64,000 nucleotides of DNA from a bacterium (GTDB lineage: Bacteria; Bacteroidota; Bacteroidia; Flavobacteriales_D; Crocinitomicaceae): positions 1 through 64,000 of the forward strand of contig JANSYQ010000004.1 in the NCBI GenBank assembly GCA_024742305.1. Reading direction: 5' to 3'. Shown here piece by piece: positions 45,825 to 55,193 of this stretch. Within the stretch, counting starts at the first letter, position 1. Each line of letters opens with the position of its first letter. Under the pieces are notes generated by a model, which saw nothing but the letters and a program-made list of their open reading frames with translations, was not told the origin of the DNA and did not search any database. Both the position numbers and the translations under genes were made by a program.

Positions 45825-46691
45825 TTATTTTTCAAGGATTTCTTCCGTAACAATTTCCTCTCTCGGAGGAGCAGGCATTTTGGGTGGTTCCGGAAGTTTT
45901 ACTTCTTCTAGTTCAGATGCTTTTAACCCTAAAAAATAAGCAGGATACATCTCTTGGAGAAAGAGCAGTTGTTTCGCTGATTCGGAATTTGTTGCCGCCT
46001 TACTTCGGATCAAATCATAACCTTTACCAAATTTTTCTTGTGCTAGTTCGTCGCGCATTTTAAATAGGTTTTTAGCCAAATGATCTTCTAACTCTGTAAC
46101 TTTTTCTTTTGTGACTTCATCTGAATAAACATAACGAATCAAGGAAAGTGGGTTAAGGAATGGGAGGCTATTGTCGTCCACGGCATCAAAAGCCTTGATA
46201 CTTCGCGCATGTCGCTGTAAGTAAATACCTGCCTTCATTTCCTTTTCAGCCATTTTTTTCAGCTGTTCAATGTAGCTAGCATATGAATCACGCGTAAATC
46301 GCTGAAAGTATGGGTAGTTTCCACCAGAATGATTGTCATTTTTCTTCCTCCAAGAAGTTTCTGTATTGGTGAGTTCTCTGTTCGCATTGAAGAAGAGATT
46401 CATTTCATCTTTTAATGTTTTCCAGTCAGCTTTTTCTCCTTCGATCATCAAGGAACCATCTGACTTCATCTCAATTTCCAGTATCATCCGATCGTACAAA
46501 AGGATATCCTTGTCGGAACGCAACGCCATGGGATAGTCATTTTTGGATTCAGTGATTATGTGTCGAAAGTCCTCATGAACTGGAACAATTTTGTCCTTAC
46601 CTTTTGGTGGAATGGACTCATTTTCAGATTTACTAACGCAAGAAGCTAGAGCGATCACAAATAGAGCTAGGAAAGAAAAATAAAGCTTCAT
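45825..46691 (-). CDS. Lipoprotein resembling a detached ExbD periplasmic domain
   Basis: The protein is 288 residues with a lipoprotein signal (MKLYFSFLALFVIALASC, Cys 18). The mature part matches the long ExbD at 20970 in an ordered series of blocks: LMIEGEKADWKTLKDEMNLFF...NRELT versus LMIRGKI...EFYRMNRNLT; PYFQRFTRDSYASYIEQL versus PFYSRVTMDEVKRKINEN; MRDELAQEKFGKGYDLIRS versus LRNEAAEKYFGESYSKMRK; and QEMYPAYF versus EVLYPESI. The ExbD membrane helix and its proton-carrying Asp are absent. A Pro-rich C-terminal tail (LPEPPKMPAPPREE) may span or contact the envelope. No enzyme motif is seen. The similarity is by eye; an accessory role with ExbB/ExbD or TonB is inference. Confidence 0.85.
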   Translation of the reverse strand: MKLYFSFLALFVIALASCVSKSENESIPPKGKDKIVPVHEDFRHIITESKNDYPMALRSDKDILLYDRMILEIEMKSDGSLMIEGEKADWKTLKDEMNLFFNANRELTNTETSWRKKNDNHSGGNYPYFQRFTRDSYASYIEQLKKMAEKEMKAGIYLQRHARSIKAFDAVDDNSLPFLNPLSLIRYVYSDEVTKEKVTELEDHLAKNLFKMRDELAQEKFGKGYDLIRSKAATNSESAKQLLFLQEMYPAYFLGLKASELEEVKLPEPPKMPAPPREEIVTEEILEK

Positions 46692-46696
46692 AACAC

Positions 46697-48442
46697 TTAT
46701 GATTTATACGTGTCTATAAAGATGCGAATGTTTCTCAATTCGAAGGTTTCTTTTCCTTGATTCCAGATGTAAATTTTCACTTTTTCGAAATCGTTGAAGT
46801 GATCAGGAATCTGTCCGCTGAAAGAAATGGGCGCCCACTCGTTAACCCCTTCCAAACGATCGTTGAAGAGCGGTATAGCGTGGTAATGAGTAAAATCGGA
46901 ATCCTTGTCCGTTGCATGAATCACAAGGGAAACATTCTGTAAGGGTTTCTTCGATTTTTTGTCCATCCAAACTCGGAAATAGAGCCGTTCATTCGTTCTG
47001 TTTCTTGGAGTTTCGTAATTCACTTCGTGAATGAACTCATCAGTTTTATCAACGCGAATAGTTTTCGTCTCCCAAGACAAAATTTCCTCGTGTACTTTTT
47101 CTCCAAATGGAACTACGGAATGCGGATAGCGCCATCGGTCGTGGTTTTCCTCTTGCCAAAAAGCAAGACTGGCAAAGTAGCTACTGGCCGTAAATCGTTG
47201 ATCGATCATCGCTCCTGAACTGTAGTTCTGATGTCTGATCCACCCCATCAAAAAGAAAATGCAGAGTGAATACCATAAAAATCTTGTTCTAAATTGTCCC
47301 ACGTAAAGGAGTGGAATCAACAACATAAAAGTATGTTCCGTGAAAGGTCTATTGCCAAAACTGGTTTCATAATCCCAACACCACCAAGAGGAAATAACCC
47401 ATGTATTTACTAGAAAATAGACCCACCAACTAAAAAAGAGAAACGTGTTTTTTCGCAGCAGCCAAAAGGAAGCAACTGCAGATACCAGCATTATCGGGGT
47501 ATGCAAGAAAAGTCCGTTTCGAAAGCTGAATAAATTTTCCAAGAACGCGGGTTGCAAGAAGTTGAATCCTTCTCCCGAGTACGACCAGTTGATCCAGTGT
47601 CCTGACTGCCATTTCCATAGAAAGAACTGCAAGGAAAAAACAACCAAAAAACCACCTATTGCGATTAGAAATAGACGCGCTTTTCTTTCAAATAAACGAG
47701 AAACTGTGTCCTTGAATTCTGCATAACCCTTGAACAGCAAAGGAACAGCCAAAAGAATTAAAATATTCGTCGGACGCACTAATGCAATCAGACCCAAGGT
47801 TAATCCTGCAATCAACACATACTTCCAGTGAAGCCAATCGCGATATTTGAGAATTGCGTACGCAAACAAAGAGAAAAGGAAAAAACTGTAATGGTGTGAT
47901 AAGCCGAGTGAAAACGTATTATATACCAATAACGTAGAGCATAGGTAAATAGCCATCACCAGCCATTGAGACTGATCCTTTAGCCATGGAAAACGCAATT
48001 GAATGCAGCGGTGAAAAAGCCAAACACCCAGCAAGGTGTAAAACAAACTTCCTAGTAAAAATGCCAATTCAAAAGGCTCGGAATAACCATCAACCGGAGC
48101 ACCAGAGATAACCGCCGCTATGCATCCTGCTCCAAAAAAAGGCGATTGCAAAACAGCAATTCCCGGGAAGTACTTGTTGAATACGCGCCCCTCTCTGTTT
48201 TGGTACAAATAATACTGATTGAAATTGGGCTGTGCGTTGCGTGTTTCCGCCTCCAACGATGCTTCAAAAGTAGGATCGTTGTACATAAATAACGCTGGCA
48301 AATACGCATAATACCCGCGACCATCAGAGCGAATGACATTTTTGAACTCTCCATCCAATAAATTGTTGTCCACCGTGACAAACGCCAAGAACAGCGAAAA
48401 CCAAAACAAAGGGTTTTTCAATATGGGCAGAAAGCGTTTCAT
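46697..48442 (-). CDS. Large multi-pass membrane protein, glycosyltransferase-like (GT-C)
   Basis: The 581-residue protein has about ten to eleven predicted membrane helices and a C-terminal periplasmic beta-rich domain of roughly 140 residues. The N-terminal luminal segment has an acidic pair in LLDGEFKNVIRSDGRGYYAYLPALF, where GT-C enzymes keep their catalytic Asp; D38 is a candidate. Such enzymes use polyprenyl-phosphate sugars at the membrane. The target is unknown, and the family call is moderate. It ends six bases upstream of the ExbD-like lipoprotein on the same strand, so the two may be cotranscribed. Confidence 0.78.
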   Translation of the reverse strand: MKRFLPILKNPLFWFSLFLAFVTVDNNLLDGEFKNVIRSDGRGYYAYLPALFMYNDPTFEASLEAETRNAQPNFNQYYLYQNREGRVFNKYFPGIAVLQSPFFGAGCIAAVISGAPVDGYSEPFELAFLLGSLFYTLLGVWLFHRCIQLRFPWLKDQSQWLVMAIYLCSTLLVYNTFSLGLSHHYSFFLFSLFAYAILKYRDWLHWKYVLIAGLTLGLIALVRPTNILILLAVPLLFKGYAEFKDTVSRLFERKARLFLIAIGGFLVVFSLQFFLWKWQSGHWINWSYSGEGFNFLQPAFLENLFSFRNGLFLHTPIMLVSAVASFWLLRKNTFLFFSWWVYFLVNTWVISSWWCWDYETSFGNRPFTEHTFMLLIPLLYVGQFRTRFLWYSLCIFFLMGWIRHQNYSSGAMIDQRFTASSYFASLAFWQEENHDRWRYPHSVVPFGEKVHEEILSWETKTIRVDKTDEFIHEVNYETPRNRTNERLYFRVWMDKKSKKPLQNVSLVIHATDKDSDFTHYHAIPLFNDRLEGVNEWAPISFSGQIPDHFNDFEKVKIYIWNQGKETFELRNIRIFIDTYKS

Positions 48443-48800
48443 TCGTGGATGCTAATTTAAAACAATTGAAACGACACTGCTCCTTGCAGATCAGAAAGAG
48501 AGGAGACTGAAACAATAGCATCGAGCGAAGCCAAGATGTGATAGAATCTTATACACTCCCAATGCACCGACTGAATAAAAATTAAATCCGATGCGGATAA
48601 AATCAGTTTCCCCTTTTGGAACGCTTTCGCCAAAAGCTTCAGCGATGGCGCAGGGGCGACCAAGGGGTAGGATTTGGGAATTCATCATTCCTAAGGTATA
48701 ACTCACATCTCGACAAGCTCGATGACCGTTATTCTAAATTCATTATTTCTTATTCATCCTTCCTTATTACTTATATTTATCCACCAAACAATAATTTCCC
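48443..48800. other. Gene-free stretch between divergent genes, with a REP-like repeat
   Basis: These 358 bases separate the membrane-protein gene and the crotonase gene. They hold a copy of the REP-like repeat (48706-48727) and overlapping minus-strand frames (about 48457-48706) that look unusually protein-like but lack a good start or neighbour support. Confidence 0.55.
48706..48727 (-). repeat. REP-like dispersed repeat, second copy
   Basis: This is the reverse complement of the element at 22516-22537 with one mismatch. It lies about 75 bases upstream of the crotonase ATG. Confidence 0.75.
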
Positions 48801-49577
48801 ATGTACAACACGATACTTACAGAAACAAACGGTCATATTCAACGAATTACTATCAACCGTCCGAATCAGTTGAACGCGCTTAATAAGGAGACGATTGGTG
48901 AATTGCACGAGGCTTTAAAAGCTGCGGACGCAGATGCCAATATTGGTGTGATTATTTTGACTGGATCGGGTGAGAAATCATTTGTAGCTGGTGCAGACAT
49001 CAAGGAGTTTGCTGATTTTTCCGTTCCACAGGGAGGCGAATTGGCTTCAAAAGGACAAGAATTGCTATTCAGTTTCGTTGAGAATTTATCGACACCGGTA
49101 ATTGCGGCAGTAAACGGCTTTGCTCTTGGTGGTGGACTGGAGTTAGCAATGTGTTCGCACATTCGCGTCGCTTCGTCTAATGCTCGAATGGGATTGCCGG
49201 AAGTGAGTTTGGGTGTAATTCCGGGATATGGTGGAACGCAGCGATTGGCGCAATTGGTTGGTCGTGGAAAAGCGAATGAAATGGTTTTTACCGCCGGAAT
49301 GATCAAAGCGGATGAAGCTCTGACATGGGGCTTGGTGAACTATGTAGTAGAGCCGGAAGAATTGATGGCAAAAGCAGAAGAAATTGCAGGTAAAATTCTC
49401 AACAATTCGGGTACAGCGATTGCATCGGCGATTCGAGCAGTAAATGCCAATTTCCAAGACGGTGTCAATGGATACGAAGTAGAAATTGAGGAGTTTGCGA
49501 AGTGCTTCGGTACTGCAGATTTCAAAGAAGGAACCACGGCGTTTCTTGAGAAACGTAAGCCTAATTTCAGAGGATAA
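48801..49577 (+). CDS. Enoyl-CoA hydratase/isomerase (crotonase family)
   Basis: This 258-residue cytosolic enzyme probably hydrates enoyl-CoA in fatty-acid or amino-acid degradation. The crotonase fold is clear: RPNQLNALNKETIGEL, SGEKSFVAGADIKEF (oxyanion-hole region), and VNGFALGGGLELAMCSHIRVAS. The glutamates needed for hydratase activity are present in GLPEVSLGVIPGYGGTQRL. That combination fits a 3-hydroxybutyryl-CoA dehydratase or enoyl-CoA hydratase; exact substrate cannot be set. It ends three bases before the flippase gene. Confidence 0.93.
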   Translation: MYNTILTETNGHIQRITINRPNQLNALNKETIGELHEALKAADADANIGVIILTGSGEKSFVAGADIKEFADFSVPQGGELASKGQELLFSFVENLSTPVIAAVNGFALGGGLELAMCSHIRVASSNARMGLPEVSLGVIPGYGGTQRLAQLVGRGKANEMVFTAGMIKADEALTWGLVNYVVEPEELMAKAEEIAGKILNNSGTAIASAIRAVNANFQDGVNGYEVEIEEFAKCFGTADFKEGTTAFLEKRKPNFRG

Positions 49578-49580
49578 AAT

Positions 49581-51044
49581 TTGAGCAACCCCTTAAAGAG
49601 TTTAGTCGGTCAAACGGCCATTTATGGTTTACCTACAATTGTGGGTAGGCTGCTAAACTATTTTCTTGTTCCGCTGTATACGAACAAAATGCCACCTGAG
49701 GATTATGGTGTTTTATCCATTTTGTACGGTTGGGTAGCATTTCTGATCATTCTTCTTCCTCTCGGAATGGAGACCGCTTTCTTTCGCTACATCAATCAAA
49801 AAGAGAACAAAGATGAGGTATTTCGCAATAGCTTCATCACGGTAGTAGGCTTCAGTAGTTTATTCTTTCTTTTAGTACTTCTTTTCAGTCAGAGTATTTC
49901 TAATTTAATTGGCTTTCCAGATCATCCGGAGTTCATTATTTCGCTTGCTTTGATTGTAACGATTGATGCCATTACCGCCCTTCCTATGGCGAAGCTACGT
50001 GCAGAGAACAATGCCAAGCGCTTCTCCGTTATTCACTTTTTGGCAATTGTCGTTAATATTGGACTCAATTTCATCATCATCTTTGCTTTGTACGATAAAA
50101 ATGATCCGATGAGCGCAATCTTTTACATTTTGATTGCAAACGTTTTAGCCTCAAGTGTTAAGGTAATCGGCACGTACAAGGAATTCATTGCTGTTAAATG
50201 GAAGTACAATAAAGAATTAGCGAAAGAAATGCTGAGGTATTCATTTCCATTAGTTATCGCTGGTTTTGCCGGAATAATTAATGAGACGTTGGATCGTGTA
50301 ATCATGAGCCCAAGGCTAATTGCAGGTGGAATGTCAGAAACGAAAGCGTTGGCACAGGTCGGAATTTATAGTGCTTGTTATAAGCTCGCAATGATTGTAA
50401 CTATCTTTTTGCAGGCATATCGATACGCTGCGGAACCTTTTTTCTTCTCACAAGCAAAAAATAAGGATAGGAACAAGGTGTATGTTAAGGTGATGAACTA
50501 CTTCGTTGCGGCAGTTTGTCTTGTGTTTTTGGGGGTAACTTTGAACATTGATATTTTCAAGCACTTCATACGTAATGATGCGTATTGGACAGGTTTGGGG
50601 GTCGTCCCGATCTTACTAATTGCCAATGTGTTTTTAGGAATTTACATCAATCAATCCATTTGGTATAAGCTAAGTGGACAAACGAAATTCGGCGCGTACA
50701 TTGCTATTGGGGGTGCCACCATTACCATTCTGATTAATGTAATTTTTATTCCAATTTATGAGTATTGGGCCGCTGCGTGGGCAACATTAATCGTGTACGC
50801 TGTACAAATGGTAGCATCCTACCTACTTGGGCAGAAATATTATCCAATTCGATACAACCTCAGAAAGTTTGGGTTGTACTTTGGCGTAGCCGTTCTGTTT
50901 TACCTAATTACCGCGCTGATCAACATGGATCCTGGTGAATGGACCTTCCGCAAATTCTTGTTCCATAACTTGTTGATTTTGGGTTACGTTGGAATGGTTT
51001 GGTTTATCGAAAAACCCCAAAAAATCACAACTAACGTTAGATAG
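49581..51044 (+). CDS. Polysaccharide flippase (MOP superfamily, Wzx-like)
   Basis: The protein is a 487-residue multi-pass transporter with about 12 to 14 predicted helices. The N-terminus reads GQTAIYGLPTIVGRLLNYFLVPLYTNKMPPEDYGVLSILYGWVAFL, typical of O-antigen/lipid-linked oligosaccharide flippases. It begins at a TTG at 49581 preceded by aggataaaat; no ATG in frame lies near. It starts a cluster of envelope genes conserved in Flavobacteriia (flippase, dut, nucleotidyltransferase, TPR, DUF4292, M23). Substrate unknown. Confidence 0.93.
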   Translation: MSNPLKSLVGQTAIYGLPTIVGRLLNYFLVPLYTNKMPPEDYGVLSILYGWVAFLIILLPLGMETAFFRYINQKENKDEVFRNSFITVVGFSSLFFLLVLLFSQSISNLIGFPDHPEFIISLALIVTIDAITALPMAKLRAENNAKRFSVIHFLAIVVNIGLNFIIIFALYDKNDPMSAIFYILIANVLASSVKVIGTYKEFIAVKWKYNKELAKEMLRYSFPLVIAGFAGIINETLDRVIMSPRLIAGGMSETKALAQVGIYSACYKLAMIVTIFLQAYRYAAEPFFFSQAKNKDRNKVYVKVMNYFVAAVCLVFLGVTLNIDIFKHFIRNDAYWTGLGVVPILLIANVFLGIYINQSIWYKLSGQTKFGAYIAIGGATITILINVIFIPIYEYWAAAWATLIVYAVQMVASYLLGQKYYPIRYNLRKFGLYFGVAVLFYLITALINMDPGEWTFRKFLFHNLLILGYVGMVWFIEKPQKITTNVR

Positions 51045-51089
51045 TTAGTAACTAGCCCTTTTCCCTTCTTTTTCACGCATCGCTTTTCT

Positions 51090-51097
51090 TATTTTTG
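51090..51097 (+). promoter_or_regulatory. -7 box for dut
   Basis: TATTTTTG matches TAnnTTTG, 20 bases before the dut ATG at 51117. Confidence 0.45.
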
Positions 51098-51116
51098 AGA
51101 GAATAAGTAAATCAGA

Positions 51117-51551
51117 ATGAGAGTTAGAATCGTAAATAAGTCAAAACATGGACTTCCGTTGTACGAATCGGTTGCTGCAGCTGGATTGGATGTTCGGGCA
51201 AACATTGATGATGCAATTGAATTAAATCCCGGCAGCAGAGCTTTGGTAAAAACTGGACTATTTATTGAAATTCCAATAGGATATGAATGTCAGGTGCGCC
51301 CTCGTAGCGGATTGGCGTTGAAAAAAGGAATTTCAGTTCTTAATTCCCCTGGAACTATCGACGCCGACTATCGCGGAGAGGTAGGCGTGATTCTGATCAA
51401 TCATTCCGAAGAAACATTTGTCGTAGAAGATGGAGAGCGCATAGCACAGCTGGTGTTTGCTCCCGTTGTTCAGGCAGTTTGGGATGAAGTAGATGAACTT
51501 TCAGAAACAAAAAGAGGCGCAGATGGCTTTGGAAGCACTGGCGTGAAATAA
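51117..51551 (+). CDS. dut: dUTP diphosphatase
   Basis: Dut cleaves dUTP to dUMP and pyrophosphate, limiting uracil in DNA and feeding dTMP synthesis. The 144 residues match the trimeric dUTPase family. The five motifs are visible: [10 protein letters not shown] (motif 1), [12 protein letters not shown] (motif 2), [17 protein letters not shown] (motif 3), [11 protein letters not shown] (motif 4), and the C-terminal [10 protein letters not shown] (motif 5). Confidence 0.97.
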   Translation: MRVRIVNKSKHGLPLYESVAAAGLDVRANIDDAIELNPGSRALVKTGLFIEIPIGYECQVRPRSGLALKKGISVLNSPGTIDADYRGEVGVILINHSEETFVVEDGERIAQLVFAPVVQAVWDEVDELSETKRGADGFGSTGVK

Positions 51552-51557
51552 AAATGA

Positions 51558-51662
51558 CGGTTTGATTGCTCGACTGTTTGACCGCTGGACTATTCGATGT
51601 AAGACAACCCCAACAGTCAAAAAATCAATTAGTCAAGTCAACAAGTCAAACAACAGACAGTG
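51558..51662. repeat. Imperfect inverted repeat built from short tandem units
   Basis: A left arm rich in gactgtttgac-type units and a right arm rich in agtcaagtcaac-type units are roughly reverse complements. They could form a long imperfect hairpin between dut and the nucleotidyltransferase, acting as terminator-like or mobile palindrome. No T run follows. Confidence 0.5.
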
Positions 51663-51678
51663 AAAACGGATTAAACAA

Positions 51679-52698
51679 ATGAAAATCATAGTACCGATGG
51701 CAGGCCGAGGAAGCCGCCTCAGACCACATACATTAACAGTTCCCAAACCTCTAGTTCCTGTAGCTGGACAACCGATTGTGCATCGACTAGTGAAAGATAT
51801 TGCCGAAGTGGTAAAATCGCCTATCGAGGAAGTTGCCTTCGTTTTGGGAGATCCTGCATTTTTTGGAGAGGACGTAGTCGAAAGTCTGACAGAACTCGCC
51901 GAAGGATTGGGAGCAAAAGCATCAATTTACCGTCAGGATGAACCTTTAGGAACAGGACATGCCATCATGTGCGCGAAAGAATCGTTGTCCGGTCCAGCGG
52001 TGATTGCTTACGCCGATACGCTGATTCAAGCTGAATTTGATTTGGATCCTCAAGCCGATGCGGTCATTTGGACAAAGCAAGTCGATAATCCTTCTGCCTA
52101 CGGCGTTGTGCAATTAAACGAACGCGATGAAATCACCGAATTGGTGGAAAAACCGCAAGAGTTTGTGAGCGATCAAGCCGTCATTGGAATTTACTATTTT
52201 AAAGAGGTGCAAGTGCTTAAAGATGCGCTACAACACGTGTTAGACAACGATATCATCAATGGAGGTGAATATCAAATTAACGACGGTATTAAACGCATGA
52301 TGGCACACGGAAAAGTCTTCAAAACAGGAACTGTAGAGCAGTGGATGGATTGCGGAAATAAGAAAGTAACCGTTCAAACCAACGCACAAGTTCTCGATAA
52401 TGAAGCAGCCAAAGGAATGAACACTATAGCTGAGTCGGTTGTACTCAACAATGCAACGATTATTCCTCCGTGTTTCATCGGTGAAAATGTACAATTGACT
52501 AATGCAGTGGTCGGTCCGCACGTATCGCTAGGAGCGAATACCGTTATAGAAAATAGCGTGGTGCGGAATTCCATCGTTCAGCACGAAACAAAAATTACGA
52601 ACACGGTAATCGCAGACTCCATGATCGGATCCAAAGTGCAATACAATGGTTTGGCGCGAGATTTGAGCCTTGGAGACTATACAAGTATTGATGAATAA
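51679..52698 (+). CDS. Sugar-phosphate nucleotidyltransferase (NTP_transferase fold)
   Basis: This 339-residue enzyme likely makes NDP-sugars for polysaccharide synthesis. The N-terminal signature is intact: IVPMAGRGSRLRPHTLTVPKPLVPVAGQPIVHRLV. The active-site region GTGHAIMCAKESL and YADTLIQAEFDLD follow, then NGGEYQINDGI. After about residue 230 a left-handed beta-helix-like stretch (AKGMNTIAESVVLNNATIIPPCFIGENVQLTNAVVGPHVSL) is typical of RmlA/GlmU-type proteins. Whether the sugar is glucose-1-P, mannose-1-P or other cannot be told. The end overlaps the next gene by eight bases. Confidence 0.92.
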   Translation: MKIIVPMAGRGSRLRPHTLTVPKPLVPVAGQPIVHRLVKDIAEVVKSPIEEVAFVLGDPAFFGEDVVESLTELAEGLGAKASIYRQDEPLGTGHAIMCAKESLSGPAVIAYADTLIQAEFDLDPQADAVIWTKQVDNPSAYGVVQLNERDEITELVEKPQEFVSDQAVIGIYYFKEVQVLKDALQHVLDNDIINGGEYQINDGIKRMMAHGKVFKTGTVEQWMDCGNKKVTVQTNAQVLDNEAAKGMNTIAESVVLNNATIIPPCFIGENVQLTNAVVGPHVSLGANTVIENSVVRNSIVQHETKITNTVIADSMIGSKVQYNGLARDLSLGDYTSIDE

Positions 52699-54406
52699 AT
52701 TATTCTACATAGCATTCGCCAGTTTTTTGCTGGCTTCCTGTAAAGCGCCCTCGGGTGCCATTCAAAAATCGGATGCAGTTGTTTCCGCAAAGGATTACCC
52801 CTATATCGAGTCGTTCCACAAAGGACTTCAATACAAAGTTCAGGGACGTACAGAAGAAGCTATTACCGAACTGGAAAAATGCCTAGCGCTTCGTACAGAT
52901 GACGATGCTGTTTATTACGCACTTTCCAAATTAGAATTGGAGCGTGGGAATCCTGACGCATCACAGAACTACATTCAAAAAGCGCATGAAATCGATCCGG
53001 AGAACATTTGGTACATCGAGGAATTGGCTTACATGTACTTCGAAAAACAAGACTTTGAGCAATCCGCGAAACAATTCAAAAAATTGGTGGACAAAGAACC
53101 TCGAAATATTGATTGGCAATATGCTTATTCTGAGGCGTTGACTCGAAATGGACAGAATAAGGAAGCGCTTGAAGTCTTTAACACAATGGAGGCACAAGTG
53201 GGGAAACATCCGCATTTTGCCTTGCAGCGTTATGCCGTTTTGATGCAATCAGGAGATAAATCAGGGGCAGAGGAAGTGCTTTTGAAGGGAAAAGAAGAAT
53301 TTCCTACCGATGCAAACATCATTGGAGCGTTGGTGGACCATTACTATCAGGTTCAGCAGAATGATAAAGCAGAAATGTTTCTCATGGAACTGGTAGAGGC
53401 CGATCCCGAGAATGGAAGAGCTCACTTAGCACTGGCGGATATTTATCAGCGAAAAAACGAAATGGACAAGGCGTATAATGCCCTGAAAATGGCAGTAGAG
53501 TCGCCGAATTTAGACATTGATACCAAAATGAGGGTACTTATCAATATTCAAGAACAAAGCTCGAACGTTCCAAAAGAAATGTACCCAATTGTTGAAGCAT
53601 TTGTCGCTGCAAATCCTGAAAGTGCCAAAGCACATTCCGTTTATGGCGATTATCTCTTGGTGGCTGAGCGAAACGACGAAGCATTGGACGCCTACCTGAA
53701 AGCTGTAGAATTGGATGGAAGTAAGTTGCCTTTGTGGAACCAAGTCATGGTGATGCAGTATGAGAAAGAGGACTTCGAGGGACTCTACCAATCGAGTAAA
53801 GAGTGCTTGGAACTGTTCCCAACGGCTTCCACTGTTTATCTTCTACATGGAATAAGTGCCAATAACACCGAACGATTTGATGATGCCGTGAACATGCTCT
53901 CGCTTGGTATGGAAATGGTCGTTAATGACGCACCGTTGAAGGCCGAGATGTACGGTCAGTTGGGAGAAGCATATTTCGGTAGAGGAGAAGTAAGTGCCGC
54001 CATCGACAACTATAAAAAGGCACTAGAGTTGGACAATAACAACTACTCCATCAAGAACAATTATGCACGCAGATTGGCAATGCTCAACCGTGATTTAGAT
54101 TTGGCGCAATCCCTTTCGGATCAAGTGAGCAAGGTGTATCCGGATGAGCCTATCTTCGTTGATACCAAAGGCATGATTCTGTTCAGTAGAGGGAAATTTG
54201 AAGAAGCAGAAGAGGTCTTCGGTAAAGCCATGTTTCTAGCGCCGAAAAACCCAATTATCTTGGAACATCTAGCAGATGCACAGGCGAAAAATGGAAACAA
54301 AGAAGGAGCGGTTCAAAATTGGAAACTCGCAAAAGAATATGGATCGAAGTCCAAAACGATAGACAGAAAAATTGCAGATAAGAAATACTATGCACCTGAG
54401 ATTTAA
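52691..54406 (+). CDS. TPR-repeat lipoprotein
   Basis: The protein is 571 residues with a lipoprotein signal (MNKLFYIAFASFLLASC) from the ATG at 52691; an upstream frame from 52670 lacks it. Many TPR units run from about residue 40 to 550 (YYALSKLELERGNPDASQNYIQKAHEIDPEN, GEAYFGRGEVSAAIDNYKKALELDNNN). Periplasmic TPR scaffolds often organise envelope complexes. It overlaps the previous gene by eight bases and the next by 17, so the three are translationally linked. Its function with the M23 and DUF4292 proteins is unknown. Confidence 0.92.
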   Translation: MNKLFYIAFASFLLASCKAPSGAIQKSDAVVSAKDYPYIESFHKGLQYKVQGRTEEAITELEKCLALRTDDDAVYYALSKLELERGNPDASQNYIQKAHEIDPENIWYIEELAYMYFEKQDFEQSAKQFKKLVDKEPRNIDWQYAYSEALTRNGQNKEALEVFNTMEAQVGKHPHFALQRYAVLMQSGDKSGAEEVLLKGKEEFPTDANIIGALVDHYYQVQQNDKAEMFLMELVEADPENGRAHLALADIYQRKNEMDKAYNALKMAVESPNLDIDTKMRVLINIQEQSSNVPKEMYPIVEAFVAANPESAKAHSVYGDYLLVAERNDEALDAYLKAVELDGSKLPLWNQVMVMQYEKEDFEGLYQSSKECLELFPTASTVYLLHGISANNTERFDDAVNMLSLGMEMVVNDAPLKAEMYGQLGEAYFGRGEVSAAIDNYKKALELDNNNYSIKNNYARRLAMLNRDLDLAQSLSDQVSKVYPDEPIFVDTKGMILFSRGKFEEAEEVFGKAMFLAPKNPIILEHLADAQAKNGNKEGAVQNWKLAKEYGSKSKTIDRKIADKKYYAPEI

Positions 54407-55193
54407 AATAGGAGTTGTAGCATTGGGGATGTTGATTTTGGCATCCTGTAAAACCACAGATGAAATTGAAATATCTGAGCAAGGTGCCGTTGCGAGTGAA
54501 GAGTTGGTGTTTGCCTTGGATTCATTGTCTGGGAATACCTTCGAGTCGTACTATTCGAAAATCGCCACCAGTTACAAAGATTCATCCCGGAGTTTTTCGT
54601 TCAAAACATCCACCTGGATGATCTCGGATAGTGTTTCTAATTTCTTGATCACCTTTGCTAAATTCCCCGTGGTAAGTGCGTTAGTGACCAACGATTCCGT
54701 TACGATCGTGAACCGTCGGTCAAAGTGTTATCAGTATGCAAGCCTCGATGTGCTCAGTGAACAATTTGGAACAGAGCTGAGTTTGGACAACCTTCAAGAC
54801 ATCTTATTGGGCATCCCAACCAATTTTGATAAAGAGAAAACCTACTATCAAAACACAGAGAATGGATTGACGCTCTGCACGCATGGATTGAAGGACATCG
54901 AAAAAATTGAACTAGAGAATTCGGATGAAATTGTCACGTATTACACACTTGATGACAACCTCAAAGAGTTAAAGGAAATGACCTTGGTAAGCTTCAAGGA
55001 TACCACAGAGATTAACTTGGTATACAATGAGCGCGAACTAGTAAATGGTTTCAATTCACCGAAATTAGTCACGGTGCGAATAACACGGCCGGGACAATCC
55101 ATGAGCGTTGAACTCGATTACACAAAAATTCGAGCGAACGAACCTGAAGAAATTCAATTCGTAATTCCAGAGAGCTATGGCGAATGTAACTAA
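54390..55193 (+). CDS. DUF4292-type lipoprotein
   Basis: This 267-residue lipoprotein uses the ATG at 54390, which begins MHLRFKIGVVALGMLILASC; an ATG at 54372 would add six residues. The mature part is an alpha/beta domain with LolA-like strand patterning (SFSFKTSTWMISDSVSNFLITFAKFPV, IRITRPGQSMSVELDY). It fits the DUF4292 family, found beside M23 peptidases in Bacteroidota; the function is unproven. It overlaps the TPR gene and the M23 gene by 17 bases each, indicating coupling. Confidence 0.88.
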   Translation: MHLRFKIGVVALGMLILASCKTTDEIEISEQGAVASEELVFALDSLSGNTFESYYSKIATSYKDSSRSFSFKTSTWMISDSVSNFLITFAKFPVVSALVTNDSVTIVNRRSKCYQYASLDVLSEQFGTELSLDNLQDILLGIPTNFDKEKTYYQNTENGLTLCTHGLKDIEKIELENSDEIVTYYTLDDNLKELKEMTLVSFKDTTEINLVYNERELVNGFNSPKLVTVRITRPGQSMSVELDYTKIRANEPEEIQFVIPESYGECN

